A DNA stretch of 64,000 bases from SIG603 sp963621245 (GCA_963621245.1 CAVFCW010000003.1:62001-126000), one strand, 5' to 3'; numbered from the stretch's first letter, positions 34,537 through 43,949 are shown. Notes: generated from the sequence alone by a model not told the origin. Numbers and translations are program-made.

Positions 34537-36093
34537 TCATTCATTATTCTCAGCCACGTTAAGCTCAAACCAGAATGTACTTCCGACTCCCAATGTGCTT
34601 ACAACGCCGTATGCTCCGCCGTGTAAATCCAGTATCTTCTTCACTATCGAAAGTCCGAGGCCCGTGCCCTTCTGTGCGCGCTTATGCGCCTTGTCTACTT
34701 TGTAGTATCTGTCCCAGATGTTCTGAAGCTTGTCCTGCTCTATTCCCTCTCCCGTATCCGTCACGCTTACTCTTACTCTGTCGCCTCTTCTCTCCTGTTT
34801 GATAGAAATCGATTTGTCATCGCCTGTGTATGTCAGCGCGTTGTTCACAAGATTATATACTACCTGAGATATTTTCAATTCGTCCGCCACGACCCATATC
34901 TCTTCGTCATAATCAAATGTGAATCGGTAATCGGAAAGCTTGTCATAGCGGTGAAGTATCGCCTTTATGCTTTGCGTCAGATTCATAAGGCTTGGCTCTA
35001 TCTTCATATTGCCCGTTTCAAGCTTACTTATATCGAGCATATCGTTTACAAGGCCCGTCAAACGCTCCGTCTCGTCAATTATAACCTGGACATTCTGAGG
35101 TGTATTTTCTCCGGGAATATCCCTCATCACCTCGCTGTATCCCTTTATCATTGTGAGCGGTGTTCTCAAGTCGTGAGAAACATTTGCAATAAGCTCTCGT
35201 CTTAAGCTCTCAACTTTTCCAAGCTCTTTTCTCGTAAAGTTGAGCGTATCGGCAAGCTCGCAAGTCTCCTTTGAGCCAAACTCTCTGAACTCCGTTTCGT
35301 AGTCGCCGCCGGCAAGCTTTTTAGCCGACTCGTTTATAGACTCGATCGGTCTTGATATTCCTCTTGACAAAACCACGGCAAGCACGACCGACATAAGTAT
35401 CATAACCACGGAAATCGCAAGCAAAAGAATTTCAAGCGTATTTCTCGTTGCGTCGACGGGAGTCAGCTCCGCCGTCAAGACTATCATTCTGCTCTCACCC
35501 GCAGAGTTTGAGCAAAGCTTGATGTAAACAAAACTTTCGTCACTTTGAGTGCCGTATATGCCGTGCGGATTTTTACCGTCAAGAGTGAAAATTTCTTCGC
35601 CGCCCGAATTGGACACTTTAGAATAAATCTTACATGCCATATCGGAGCCGAGCATATCGAAAAAGTCGGATCTTCCGTTCACTATACTGACTATTTTTGA
35701 ACCGTACTCGTCCGTCAGCATAATCTCGAGGTTTCTGTCACGGCAAAGATCCATAAGCTCCTCGATGTAGTCATCATCGTCAAGCGACTCGACAACCTCG
35801 CTCATGGTGTGACGAACCTCGCTCTTCTTTATAAGCTTATAGAACGGATTTAAAAGTGCAATCTGAAAAATCCAGAGAAGCGCGAGAATAATCACGGTAA
35901 AAAGTCCGAAGCCCCAAAGAAGCTGAGTTCTTATGTGGTATCTTTTTTTCGGCTTGCGAGTTTTTTCTTTTTGTCCGTCTTTTCTGCCGAAAAGATTAAA
36001 TTTAAATTTTTCTTTTTTACTTGACGCATCGTCCGCCACCGAATTCTCTACGGCGTCCGAAACGACCGTCACGAGTTCATTTTCAGCATTCAA
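34537..36093 (-). CDS. Sensor histidine kinase
   Basis: This 518-residue membrane kinase has a basic N-terminal cytosolic segment, TM1 (about 55-80), an extracytoplasmic sensor of about 150 residues and TM2 (about 230-250, ISVVMILMSVVLAVVL). HAMP (SRGISRPIESINESAKKLAGG), the HisKA box with the phosphorylated His in NVSHDLRTPLT and an ATPase domain (DTGEGIEQDKLQNI, KGTGLGLSIVKKI) follow. It phosphorylates the response regulator encoded upstream. Its start overlaps the regulator stop by 11 bases. The signal is unknown. Confidence 0.95.
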   Translation of the reverse strand: MNAENELVTVVSDAVENSVADDASSKKEKFKFNLFGRKDGQKEKTRKPKKRYHIRTQLLWGFGLFTVIILALLWIFQIALLNPFYKLIKKSEVRHTMSEVVESLDDDDYIEELMDLCRDRNLEIMLTDEYGSKIVSIVNGRSDFFDMLGSDMACKIYSKVSNSGGEEIFTLDGKNPHGIYGTQSDESFVYIKLCSNSAGESRMIVLTAELTPVDATRNTLEILLLAISVVMILMSVVLAVVLSRGISRPIESINESAKKLAGGDYETEFREFGSKETCELADTLNFTRKELGKVESLRRELIANVSHDLRTPLTMIKGYSEVMRDIPGENTPQNVQVIIDETERLTGLVNDMLDISKLETGNMKIEPSLMNLTQSIKAILHRYDKLSDYRFTFDYDEEIWVVADELKISQVVYNLVNNALTYTGDDKSISIKQERRGDRVRVSVTDTGEGIEQDKLQNIWDRYYKVDKAHKRAQKGTGLGLSIVKKILDLHGGAYGVVSTLGVGSTFWFELNVAENNE

Positions 36094-36766
36094 AACGATA
36101 TCCGACTCCTCTTATTGTAACGATAAATTTGGTGTAGGGACCGAGGCTCTTTCTCAAAAGCTTAATGTGAGTGTCAAGCGTTCTGTCGTCGCCGTAGAAA
36201 TCGTAGCCCCACACGTTTGAGATAAGCTTGTCTCTGGTAAGCGCAATTCCCCTGTTGGCAACGAGGTAATCGAGAAGATCGTACTCCTTTGGTGAAAGAT
36301 TAACTCTCTCGCCGTCCACCGTGACAATTCTGCTTGTGTAATCTATCGTGAGACCTTCCGCAGTGAAAACATCGTGAGCGTCCTCGTGCTTTGATGCGTT
36401 CACACGGCTCATAATTGCGTTAACTCTCATCATAAGTTCTTTCGGAGAAAACGGCTTAACGACATAATCGTCGATTCCAAGCTCGAAACCGTGAATTCTG
36501 TCGTACTCCTCGCCTCTTGCCGAAAGCATAAGCACGGGAACCTGACTTACTTTTCTTATCTCTTTGACTGCCGAAAAGCCGTCAAGCTCGGGCATCATGA
36601 CGTCCATTATGATTATATCGAATTTATCGGGTGACTGCCTGACGATGCTAACCGCCTCCATACCGTCCGAAGCCTCAAAAACGGTGTGGCCCTCAAACTC
36701 AGCATATTTTTTGATTATCATTCTGATACCGGTTTCATCGTCGACAACTAAAATATTATAGCTCAT
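36083..36766 (-). CDS. OmpR-family response regulator
   Basis: This 227-residue two-domain regulator has a receiver with the acidic pocket VVDDE and phospho-acceptor Asp55 (IIIMDVMMPELDG), the conserved Lys in DDYVVKPFSP, then an OmpR-type winged helix (SPKEYDLLDYLVANRG, DTHIKLLRKSLG). The start is the ATG at 36766 because GGGAG stands seven bases upstream; the frame extends further but without a ribosome site. It works with the kinase downstream. Confidence 0.96.
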   Translation of the reverse strand: MSYNILVVDDETGIRMIIKKYAEFEGHTVFEASDGMEAVSIVRQSPDKFDIIIMDVMMPELDGFSAVKEIRKVSQVPVLMLSARGEEYDRIHGFELGIDDYVVKPFSPKELMMRVNAIMSRVNASKHEDAHDVFTAEGLTIDYTSRIVTVDGERVNLSPKEYDLLDYLVANRGIALTRDKLISNVWGYDFYGDDRTLDTHIKLLRKSLGPYTKFIVTIRGVGYRFEC

Positions 36767-36868
36767 AAACACGCTCCCTGTTTTCATTTTTATATGATTA
36801 AATTTTAATCTCAAATTGTGAATATCATGTGATTATTGTAGCATTTTAGCTTGAAGCTTGAAAGATAT

Positions 36869-36897
36869 TTGCAAAACTTTTCATACGGTGTTATTAT
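36869..36897 (+). promoter_or_regulatory. Promoter of the 4-Cys mini-protein
   Basis: TTGCAA (36869-36874) and TATTAT (36892-36897) are 17 bases apart; the start site would be near 36904, about 18 bases before an AGGGGGG ribosome site. Confidence 0.55.
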
Positions 36898-36933
36898 ACT
36901 GTTTATGGCAAACATACAACAGGGGGGATTCTT

Positions 36934-37155
36934 ATATTCACTTTTTTCAAAGACAGAAAAAAACGCGTTTTCGGCGTTAACATAAATCCGAAATGCGAAC
37001 TTTGCAGATATAACGGCGGCAAAGACAAGACGTTTTGCGTAAAAGGAAAAGACGCAAAAACCGTGTGCCGCAAATATGAGTACGATCCGCTGAAAAGAGA
37101 ACCGAAAGGTACGCCAAAGCTTTTGGAATTTAGCGAAGATGATTTTTCTCTTTAA
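36934..37155 (+). CDS. Four-cysteine basic mini-protein (73 aa) with a non-standard start
   Basis: A 73-codon frame reads IFTFFKDRKKRVFGVNINPK, then CELCRYNGGKDKTFC, later TVCRKYEYDPLKREPKG and LLEFSEDDFSL. Cysteines are arranged CxxC-(n)-C-(n)-C, suggesting a small zinc-binding fold. AGGGGGG lies six bases before an ATA codon, exactly where the start should be. No ATG, GTG or TTG occurs in frame nearby. Either ATA is used, or an ATG was mutated. It has its own promoter and a terminator. I do not know a named family. Confidence 0.6.
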   Translation: MFTFFKDRKKRVFGVNINPKCELCRYNGGKDKTFCVKGKDAKTVCRKYEYDPLKREPKGTPKLLEFSEDDFSL

Positions 37156-37168
37156 TTTACCTAAGCGA

Positions 37169-37200
37169 AAACCGCCCATGAATTAAACCATGGACGGTTT
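37169..37200. terminator. Bidirectional terminator between the mini-protein and citrate synthase
   Basis: AACCGcCCATG and CATGGaCGGTT form the stem; TTTTGTTTT follows on the plus strand, and T-rich sequence follows on the minus strand too. It can end both convergent genes. Confidence 0.7.
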
Positions 37201-37204
37201 TGTT

Positions 37205-38590
37205 TTACACTCTTTCGTCAAGCGGAATATACTTGCTCTGCTGAGGAAGCGCTCTGTAAGCGGGACGAATAATTCTTCCGCCCGTCTCGAGCTCCTCTAT
37301 TCTGTGGGCGCACCAGCCCGCAATTCTTGATACAGCAAAAAGCGGTGTGAAAAGATCTTCAGGAATTCCGAGCATCTCATAGACAAGACCCGAATAGAAA
37401 TCAACGTTTGCGCTGACAACCTTGCATGAACCCTTAACATTAAAGAAAGCCTCGGGTGCCAAACGCTCTATTCTCTCGTAAAAATCGAATCTCTCGGCAA
37501 AACCCTCTTTCTTTGCGGCAAGCTTTTTTGCCTGTTTCTTGAGGATTACGGCTCTTGGGTCGCTCTTTGTGTAAATTGCATGTCCTATACCGTAGATAAG
37601 TCCGCTGTGGTCTCCCACCTCGCCCCTGAGTATTTTCTCAAGGTAAGCCTCGGTCTCGTCATCGCTCGTCCAGTCGTGAACTCCGCTCATGAGGCCTTTC
37701 ATCATCTCGATAACCTTGTGGTTTGCTCCGCCGTGACGGAAACCTTTAAGCGAACCGATAGCCGCACCCATAGTGGAATAAATATCCGTCTGAGCCGATG
37801 TCAAAACCCTTGCTGTAAAGGTGGAGTTGTTACCGCCGCCGTGCTCGGCATGAAGCGACATGCACAAATCGAGAAGTCTTGCCTCCTCGTCCGAGAATTT
37901 TCTGTCCTCTCTTATGGCATTCAAAATTGCCTCTGCCGTGGAGTGACCTTTCTCGAACGGGTGGAAAAACATACTCTCCTTATCGTAAAAACGTCTTTTA
38001 ACCTGATAAGCATAGCTCATCATAGCGGGCAATTTTGCTATAAGCTCGATTGACTGCTTCATGTTGTTTTCGAGTGAGAGATTATCGGGGTCGGCGTCAT
38101 AGGAATACATCGTGAGAACGCCTCTTGCCATCTTGTTCATGATGTTCTTTGAGGGGTTCTTCATGATAACATCCTCGGGGAAATACTCCGGCAGTTCTCT
38201 GTTCTCATAGAGAATCTCGCAAATTCTGTCATACTGCTTTTTTGTCGGCAAATGGCCGAATATCAAAAGCCAAACAACTTCCTCGTAGGAAAAACGGTTC
38301 TCTTTTATGCATCCGTCTATAATGTCAGCAACGTCAATTCCTCTGTAAGTGAGACGGCCTTCGTCGGGATATTTATCTCCGTCGTTTATAATATAACCGT
38401 GGACATTACAAATATGCGTAAGTCCCGCCATAACTCCCGTGCCGTCGCTGTTTCTTAGTCCTCTTTTTACCTTGTTATTAGCAAAATCTTCCTTTGTTAT
38501 TATGTTATTCTTGCGGTATTCTTCGCACAGTTCATGGAGGACTGCGTCTCCGCTTCCGAACAACATACCCTCAACAGGCATAGTATCCAT
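37205..38590 (-). CDS. gltA: Citrate synthase
   Basis: This 461-residue enzyme condenses acetyl-CoA and oxaloacetate to citrate. Catalytic segments are LCMSLHAEHGGGNNSTFT (first His), GIGHAIYTKSDPRA (second His) and NVDFYSGLVYEMLG (Asp). The sequence is longer than the compact 370-residue bacterial type and has an N-terminal extension of about 60 residues, as in many clostridial citrate synthases. AAGGAGG precedes the ATG. It is monocistronic; in an anaerobe it likely serves glutamate synthesis. No other TCA gene is in the window. Confidence 0.95.
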   Translation of the reverse strand: MDTMPVEGMLFGSGDAVLHELCEEYRKNNIITKEDFANNKVKRGLRNSDGTGVMAGLTHICNVHGYIINDGDKYPDEGRLTYRGIDVADIIDGCIKENRFSYEEVVWLLIFGHLPTKKQYDRICEILYENRELPEYFPEDVIMKNPSKNIMNKMARGVLTMYSYDADPDNLSLENNMKQSIELIAKLPAMMSYAYQVKRRFYDKESMFFHPFEKGHSTAEAILNAIREDRKFSDEEARLLDLCMSLHAEHGGGNNSTFTARVLTSAQTDIYSTMGAAIGSLKGFRHGGANHKVIEMMKGLMSGVHDWTSDDETEAYLEKILRGEVGDHSGLIYGIGHAIYTKSDPRAVILKKQAKKLAAKKEGFAERFDFYERIERLAPEAFFNVKGSCKVVSANVDFYSGLVYEMLGIPEDLFTPLFAVSRIAGWCAHRIEELETGGRIIRPAYRALPQQSKYIPLDERV

Positions 38591-38840
38591 TTAAGTTACC
38601 TCCTTGTTCTGATTCTTCAGCGTATTTTCTGTCAACTTTCACACATATACTCCTGCCTTAATCGGAGTAATTCGATTATATATCATTATTAGTTTTTAAT
38701 CAAGTTTTTTGAACACTAGTAAGCTTAAACTTTCAATTTTTCTCCGAATTAGATAAAAAACGGCTGAATTTAAAGATATTAATGAATAATTTTAAATGTT
38801 GTTATTGCATATTTGCGTGCATGTTCTATTTTAATACACG
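38591..38840. other. Upstream region of citrate synthase
   Basis: Apart from the gltA promoter and a small ACTCC…GGAGT palindrome (38649-38668) just downstream of the predicted transcription start, I see only AT-rich sequence with no gene or RNA fold. Confidence 0.4.
38675..38703 (-). promoter_or_regulatory. Promoter of citrate synthase
   Basis: On the minus strand TTGATT (38703-38698) and TATAAT (38680-38675) are 17 bases apart, about 85 bases before the ATG. Confidence 0.6.
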
Positions 38841-38872
38841 AAAAAGGCGGACAGTTTTAAACTGTTCGCCTT
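38841..38872 (-). terminator. Terminator of nucleotidyltransferase 1
   Basis: On the minus strand AAAGGCGAACAGTTT and AAACTGTCCGCCTTT pair almost perfectly and are followed by TTTTTC. Confidence 0.8.
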
Positions 38873-38896
38873 TGTGCTGTATCAAATATGACTGAA

Positions 38897-39817
38897 TTAA
38901 TATTCCAGCGGAGAAGAATAAAGTCCGCTCTCGGTGAGCTTTTTCATAGCCGCAACAACCACGGGTTTATCTTCCTTGTATGTTACGCCGTACCACTTGT
39001 CGGAGCTTGAAAGCACCTTAACATCGGCTTCACCGCTTGCGAGCATATCGTTTACAACGAACGGAAGGAAATACTCCCCCTTCATGGGATTGTTCTCGAT
39101 AGCATCCTTTAAGAATAAAGGGAAATCCTCGATAAGCTTTTCCACAAACGACTCCGTGAATCCCCACATATTCATGCTGACGGTTGTCTTTCCCTCAAAT
39201 TTTACCCAAGTTTTTCCGTCGTCCTCAGTGTAAGCCGCGCCGCCGTCCTTTGGCTCAATTCTTGTTCTCTCAACAATTCCCGTAAGCATGGAGTTTTCGT
39301 CGGTCGAGCAAATTCCTCTTGCAACGTGGCCGTTCTCGGAAAGAGTTTTCATGAGATCATAACCGACCATGACATAATGCTTTTTCTCATCGTCCTTTGC
39401 GCTTGAAAGGAAATCATATATTTTTTTGAAAGCCTCTGTTCCGTAGTAATCGTCGGAATTTATTGCGGCAAAGGGTGCGTCAAGATATTCTCTTGCGGAA
39501 TAAACAGCATGAGCCGTTCCCCATGGCTTAACTCTTCCTTCGGGCACGCTGAATCCCTTTGGAATATCGGTAAGCTTCTGGAAAGCATAGTGAACCTCAA
39601 AATGTTTTTCTGCATTTTTGCCCACTTTTTCTCTGAAATCGGAGTAAAGCTCCTCCTTGATGATGAATACAACTCTTCTGAATCCCGCTCTGTATGCGTC
39701 AAAAAGAGAATAGTCCATGATAATTTCGCCGTTCTCGCCGATAGGATCTATCTGCTTGAGTCCGCCGTATCTTGAGCCCATTCCGGCCGCCATAACCACA
39801 AGTATCGGTTCTTTCAT
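38897..39817 (-). CDS. Sugar-phosphate nucleotidyltransferase 1
   Basis: This 306-residue NTP-transferase domain protein has the N-terminal nucleotide loop VMAAGMGSRYGGLKQIDPIG and the Mg-binding region INSDDYYG. PWGTAHAVYSAREYL is near the middle, and NPMKGEYFLPFVVNDML lies near the C-terminus. Such enzymes activate hexose-1-phosphates for polysaccharide or lipid synthesis. It is a clear paralogue of the gene at 44740-45648. The start at 39817 is supported by an AGGCGGA site; the frame runs nine codons further. Substrate is unknown. Confidence 0.87.
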   Translation of the reverse strand: MKEPILVVMAAGMGSRYGGLKQIDPIGENGEIIMDYSLFDAYRAGFRRVVFIIKEELYSDFREKVGKNAEKHFEVHYAFQKLTDIPKGFSVPEGRVKPWGTAHAVYSAREYLDAPFAAINSDDYYGTEAFKKIYDFLSSAKDDEKKHYVMVGYDLMKTLSENGHVARGICSTDENSMLTGIVERTRIEPKDGGAAYTEDDGKTWVKFEGKTTVSMNMWGFTESFVEKLIEDFPLFLKDAIENNPMKGEYFLPFVVNDMLASGEADVKVLSSSDKWYGVTYKEDKPVVVAAMKKLTESGLYSSPLEY

Positions 39818-39946
39818 TATAATCCGCCTTTCTGTATTAAACACATCGTATTATTAGGTTATTCTTTTCCCCTCAAACGGTTTTATTTTAAATCTAACCT
39901 CTAATATAATATATTATTTTACCGTGCAAATTCAAGACAAAAATAA

Positions 39947-39973
39947 AAATCGGAGAGATTAACCCTCCGATTT
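39947..39973 (-). terminator. Terminator of the LCP-family gene
   Basis: On the minus strand AAATCGGAGG pairs with CTCTCCGATTT and is followed by TTATTTTTG. Confidence 0.75.
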
Positions 39974-39983
39974 ATTATCAAAA

Positions 39984-41192
39984 TTAATATCCGTAATCGC
40001 CGTTGTCACCGTTATCGTCGGAATAATAAGTTTCGTCCGTCGTCTCGGCTGTTTCGGTGTTCTCGTCTTCTGTCGAGTCGGATGTGTAATCACCCGAAGC
40101 CTGATAGAGATCCTCATAAATAAATGAGTGAATATGATCGGCAGCCTGATCGAGGTCGTATTTCCACTCCCAAGAACCGCTGTCATAGTCCTCGTAGAAT
40201 GTGCCGCCCTCAGGATTTTCAGCTTCACCGGGGACTGTGAGTCTCTCGATTGTGAAGTTGCTTGTTATAAACGATACAAAGCCCAAAAGCGTTGTGGTGT
40301 CTACGCTTGTCTCCGTCAAAGCCGCACACTGCTTGATGATGTTCGGCAAATCGGCAACGCTTACGTTCTGAAGCTTATCGGCAAGAGCAACCAAAACCTT
40401 CTGCTGTCTGCCCGCTCTGTATGTATCGGAGTCGATATAACGGATTCTTGCGTAACCGACAGCAGCAGTTCCGCACAAGTGAACCATTCCGCCCTCGGTA
40501 GAAACGAAGTCGGCATCGGTGATACCCGAAGCGTCGCCCTCCTGTCCGCGAAGGTTTGAAAGGTTGATGTTGACCTGCTCGCACTCCTCTGCGGTGAGCT
40601 CGAGGTCAACGCCGCCGAATGCGTCTATAATTGCGGCAGTCTTTCCGAAGTTAACTGTTGCGTAGTCAGTAATATCAAGTTTGAAGTTTGAGTTGAGAAC
40701 CTTAAGCGCAAGCTCGGGGCCGCCGATTGAATAAGCGGCATTAATTTTGTCGTAGCCTGTTGCAGTGTAAGACTCGTCACCGATATAAACTCTCGAGTCA
40801 CGAAGGATACTGGTCATCTTAACCTTGTTGTGTATCTCGTCAACCGAAATAATCATGATAACGTCCGAAAGACCTTTCATGTCATCGTCACGGGAGTCAA
40901 CGCCGAACAAAGCGATGTTCTTAATCTCGGGGTTCGTCTCAACGTCTGAAACGATACCGAGGTCTTCTTTGTTCTTAGTGATAGTGGTAGTGGTAAGTCC
41001 CGAGAGCAAATACTGCTTAACGTAGAGCATGCCTCCGCCCAAAATCATACAAAGGCAACACAAAATGATAATCGCAGCCTTTGCTCCTGTGTGTCTTTTC
41101 TTTCTCTTCACACGATTGAACCTTCTGTACTCGGCGCTCGAGGTAAAGCTTGAAAGATCTTCAAACTCTCTTGAAGAATTATTTCTTGCCAT
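39984..41192 (-). CDS. LytR-CpsA-Psr (LCP) family cell-wall polymer transferase
   Basis: This 402-residue type II membrane protein has a basic cytosolic head (to about 38), one TM helix (AAIIILCCLCMILGGGMLYV) and an extracellular LCP domain. Motifs are ALFGVDSRDD, the Arg/Asp-rich TSILRDSRVYIG, YDKINAAYSIGGPELAL and VGYARIRYIDSDTYRAGRQQ. LCP proteins attach teichoic acids or capsular glycans to peptidoglycan. A Thr/Glu/Asp-rich disordered tail ends the protein. It is preceded by a divergent-strand gap of about 130 bases before GtrA. Confidence 0.93.
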   Translation of the reverse strand: MARNNSSREFEDLSSFTSSAEYRRFNRVKRKKRHTGAKAAIIILCCLCMILGGGMLYVKQYLLSGLTTTTITKNKEDLGIVSDVETNPEIKNIALFGVDSRDDDMKGLSDVIMIISVDEIHNKVKMTSILRDSRVYIGDESYTATGYDKINAAYSIGGPELALKVLNSNFKLDITDYATVNFGKTAAIIDAFGGVDLELTAEECEQVNINLSNLRGQEGDASGITDADFVSTEGGMVHLCGTAAVGYARIRYIDSDTYRAGRQQKVLVALADKLQNVSVADLPNIIKQCAALTETSVDTTTLLGFVSFITSNFTIERLTVPGEAENPEGGTFYEDYDSGSWEWKYDLDQAADHIHSFIYEDLYQASGDYTSDSTEDENTETAETTDETYYSDDNGDNGDYGY

Positions 41193-41321
41193 CTTTATTC
41201 ACCTTTCTGAAAATAGAAAAATATTACAGCTATATAAAACATTTTAACCAGTTGATTATACTACAACGGGAAAATGTTTGCAAATCGGTCATCTGTTTTT
41301 TTCATTTTTTTTGCAAAAAAT

Positions 41322-41750
41322 TCAATTTTTCTTAAAAACAAAAAGTTTAGAGGCAACGTAGTTCACAACAATGATTATCACGTTTGCGACAAGTTTCATG
41401 ATTGTATCGTTGAAGCCGAGTTTTGTGACGAACACATACATCAAAACAATATCAAGAACGGCGGAAAAAGCTCTTGCGCCGAAGAACTTAAGCATCTCGA
41501 AAAAATTTTCCTTGAAACCGTGAGCGTTACTCTCAAAAACCCACTTTTTGTTGGTAACGTAGGCAAAGAGTATCGATAAAAATTCGGCAAGAGCCGTGGC
41601 GCATGTTACGGCGATATTCGAATCCGCACCGCCCATAAGTCTTACCAAAATTATATATCCGACCCAGTTTACGGCTGTTGTGAGTCCGCCGAAGAAAACA
41701 TACAGAATAATTTCCTTGTACTTAACAAAAAGCTCCTTAATTTTTACCAT
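41322..41750 (-). CDS. GtrA-family membrane protein
   Basis: This 142-residue protein has four predicted TM helices and the GtrA signature (FFGGLTTAVNWVGYIIL, FLSILFAYVTNKKWVFES, FKFFGARAFSAVLDIVLMYV). GtrA-like proteins are thought to help flip lipid-linked sugars for envelope glycosylation. It overlaps the end of trxB by seven bases, so it is the last gene of the M19-trxB-gtrA operon; a functional link to redox is not obvious. Confidence 0.9.
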   Translation of the reverse strand: MVKIKELFVKYKEIILYVFFGGLTTAVNWVGYIILVRLMGGADSNIAVTCATALAEFLSILFAYVTNKKWVFESNAHGFKENFFEMLKFFGARAFSAVLDIVLMYVFVTKLGFNDTIMKLVANVIIIVVNYVASKLFVFKKN

Positions 41751-42688
41751 TTCTTATCTCCCGTCAAATATTCTCCTGCCTGTGTGGCTGCAACAGCACC
41801 GTCGGCAACCGCCGTGACAACCTGTCTCAAAAGCTTGGTTCTGCAGTCGCCGGCAGCATAAACTCCCGGAGCACTTGTCTTTGTGTCCTCTCCGGCTTTG
41901 ATAAATCCCCTCTCGTCAAGCTCGCAAACGCCCTCGGCAAGCTTTGTCGACGGCGCAGTTCCCACTGCGATAAAAATACCGTCAAGCTCGAGTTCGCTTG
42001 TTTCGCCTGTTTTGACATTTTCAAGCACGCATGAGGAAACCATGGGATTGCCCTTAATCTCAAGAATGGTGCTGTCCCATATAAATTCAATGTTTTCGTG
42101 CTTTTTAAGCTCAGTATAGTAGCTTTTTGCCGCTCTGAGTTCGTCTCTTCTGTGAATGAGATAAACCTTTTTGCAGATTTTCGAGAGATAGAGTGCGTCT
42201 GCCGCCGCAGTGTCTCCGCCGCCTACAACCGCACATGTTTTTCCGCCGAAAAAAGCTCCGTCACAAACGGCGCAGTAAGATACTCCCACGCCCCTGAGCT
42301 CGTCCTCACCGGGAACGCCCAAATGTCTCGGCTCTGCTCCCAAAGCAAAAATGAGCGTCTTTGCCGTGAGAATATCACCTCGGCGGTTGGAAAGAACCTT
42401 GTTTCCGTTTTCGTCTGTCGTAATTTTCGTCACGTTTTTCTTGACAAACTCGACTCCGAAGCCCTTTGCCTGTCGCTCCATGGTCTCGGCAAGCTCGGTA
42501 GCGTCGACGGGTTTGTCAAAACCGGGGTAGTTTGCAATCTCGCTCGTGGTCGTGAGCTGTCCGCCCGCCGTGTACTTCTCGACAACAGCGGCTTTCATTT
42601 CGGCTCTTCCGGCATAAATACCGGCGGCAAGTCCCGCAGGACCGCCTCCGATTATAGCCACGTCATAAATTTCGTTGTTAAGTTCCAT
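41744..42688 (-). CDS. trxB: Thioredoxin-disulfide reductase
   Basis: This 314-residue FAD/NADPH flavoenzyme reduces thioredoxin. It has the FAD loop GGGPAGLAAGIYAGRAE, the redox pair CAVC (YCAVCDGAFFGG), the NADPH loop GGGDTAAADALYLSK and the C-terminal FAD segment GVYAAGDCR. Length and order match bacterial TrxB. No thioredoxin gene is adjacent. It follows the dipeptidase after 14 bases and overlaps gtrA. Confidence 0.96.
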   Translation of the reverse strand: MELNNEIYDVAIIGGGPAGLAAGIYAGRAEMKAAVVEKYTAGGQLTTTSEIANYPGFDKPVDATELAETMERQAKGFGVEFVKKNVTKITTDENGNKVLSNRRGDILTAKTLIFALGAEPRHLGVPGEDELRGVGVSYCAVCDGAFFGGKTCAVVGGGDTAAADALYLSKICKKVYLIHRRDELRAAKSYYTELKKHENIEFIWDSTILEIKGNPMVSSCVLENVKTGETSELELDGIFIAVGTAPSTKLAEGVCELDERGFIKAGEDTKTSAPGVYAAGDCRTKLLRQVVTAVADGAVAATQAGEYLTGDKKW

Positions 42689-42702
42689 ATTTATCCTTTC
42701 GG

Positions 42703-43683
42703 TTACAGTGCGTCCTTCATAACACGAAGAACGTTTTTATAGAAGACTTTCTCAATCTGATCGTCACTGAGACCCGCCTTATTAAGCTCGTGTGCGAGTA
42801 TCGGCATTTTTGAGGAGTCCTCAATCTCAAGCTTTCCGCCAATTCCGTCAAAGTCCGTTCCGAGACCGACGCACTCAATGCCGCCGACATCGATGAAATG
42901 AAGAACGTGCTTTACCATTGCCTCAACTCTTGAGTGCTCGTCGTTCGGGTCTGCGTTCAAAAACGAAGGACAGAAGTTAATGCCCGAGACGCCGCCCTTT
43001 GAAGCGAGAACCTTAATCTGCTCGTCCCAAAGATTTCTCTGGTGAGAAGCAAGCTCACGGCAGTTTGAGTGAGAAGCGATGAACGGCTTTTTGCAGACGT
43101 CGGCAACGTCGTAGAATCCGCCCTCAGAGAGATGAGAAACGTCAACCAAAATGCCAAGCTCCTGCATGTAGCTTACAGCCTCTTTGCCGAAGTCCTTGAG
43201 TCCCTTTTTCATGAGTGTGTCATCGGGGGAATTGGGAAAGCCGAAGCAGTTCTCAAAATTCCAAGTGAGAGCGAATGCTCTGAAACCGTCGTCATAAAAA
43301 CGCTTAACGTTCTCAAGCTTGCCCTCGACTGCTCTTGCGTCCTCCATGGTGAGAACGGCGCTCATTTTGCCGTTCCGAAGATTTCTCTCGATGTCCTCGG
43401 CAGAATAAGCCATCTCAATCACGTCGTTATATTTCTTCACGTTGTCGAGAAGAATTTTTCTCATCTCGGCAATGTAAATTTCATCGGTCATATCGTCTCT
43501 GCCGAAGCGTGCAAAGCCGTCTCTCGGCGGCAGAAAAACAGCAAAGAACTGAGCAAGCTGGTCGCCCCTTTTCATTTTGTCAAAATCTACGCTTGTCTCG
43601 CCCGTGCTGTAAAGATTCGGATTTTCCTTGGGATTGAAAAGTAATTTCATCAAGGTGTCGCAGTGCATATCAATGAATTTCAT
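42703..43683 (-). CDS. Membrane dipeptidase-like (peptidase M19)
   Basis: This 326-residue amidohydrolase-fold zinc peptidase of the renal dipeptidase family cleaves dipeptides, often with D-residues. Metal ligands appear in DMHCDTLMKLL (HxD), TMEDARAVEG (Glu), DVSHLSEGGF (His), IASHSNCREL (His) and GLGTDFDGIGG (Asp). No signal peptide is visible, so a cytosolic role is likely. It leads the operon with trxB and gtrA; an AGAGGT site precedes its ATG. Confidence 0.93.
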   Translation of the reverse strand: MKFIDMHCDTLMKLLFNPKENPNLYSTGETSVDFDKMKRGDQLAQFFAVFLPPRDGFARFGRDDMTDEIYIAEMRKILLDNVKKYNDVIEMAYSAEDIERNLRNGKMSAVLTMEDARAVEGKLENVKRFYDDGFRAFALTWNFENCFGFPNSPDDTLMKKGLKDFGKEAVSYMQELGILVDVSHLSEGGFYDVADVCKKPFIASHSNCRELASHQRNLWDEQIKVLASKGGVSGINFCPSFLNADPNDEHSRVEAMVKHVLHFIDVGGIECVGLGTDFDGIGGKLEIEDSSKMPILAHELNKAGLSDDQIEKVFYKNVLRVMKDAL

Positions 43684-43889
43684 AACCGTACCTCTGCTTT
43701 CTTAATTTCCTTTAAAATATCAGTCTAAGCCGTTTTATTCGAACAGCTTAACAACCAAAACAAAAATAAATCAACTCCAAAAACAAAAATTCGGAGTTTC
43801 TCTCAGTTGATTATAATTCAAATAAACTCAAATTACAATCTTAATAAAACTTTTCGCAAAGAGTTTTCAAACTGTTTAATATTATATTG

Positions 43890-43918
43890 TTGTAACTTGC
43901 GCTTTTTTGTGGTAATAT
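43890..43918 (+). promoter_or_regulatory. Promoter of pyrE
   Basis: TTGTAA (43890-43895) and TAATAT (43913-43918) are 17 bases apart; an AGGAGG site follows before the ATG. No PyrR-type leader fold is apparent in the short leader. Confidence 0.55.
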
Positions 43919-43949
43919 CAAATAAATAATATTTCAGGAGGATAAGCCG

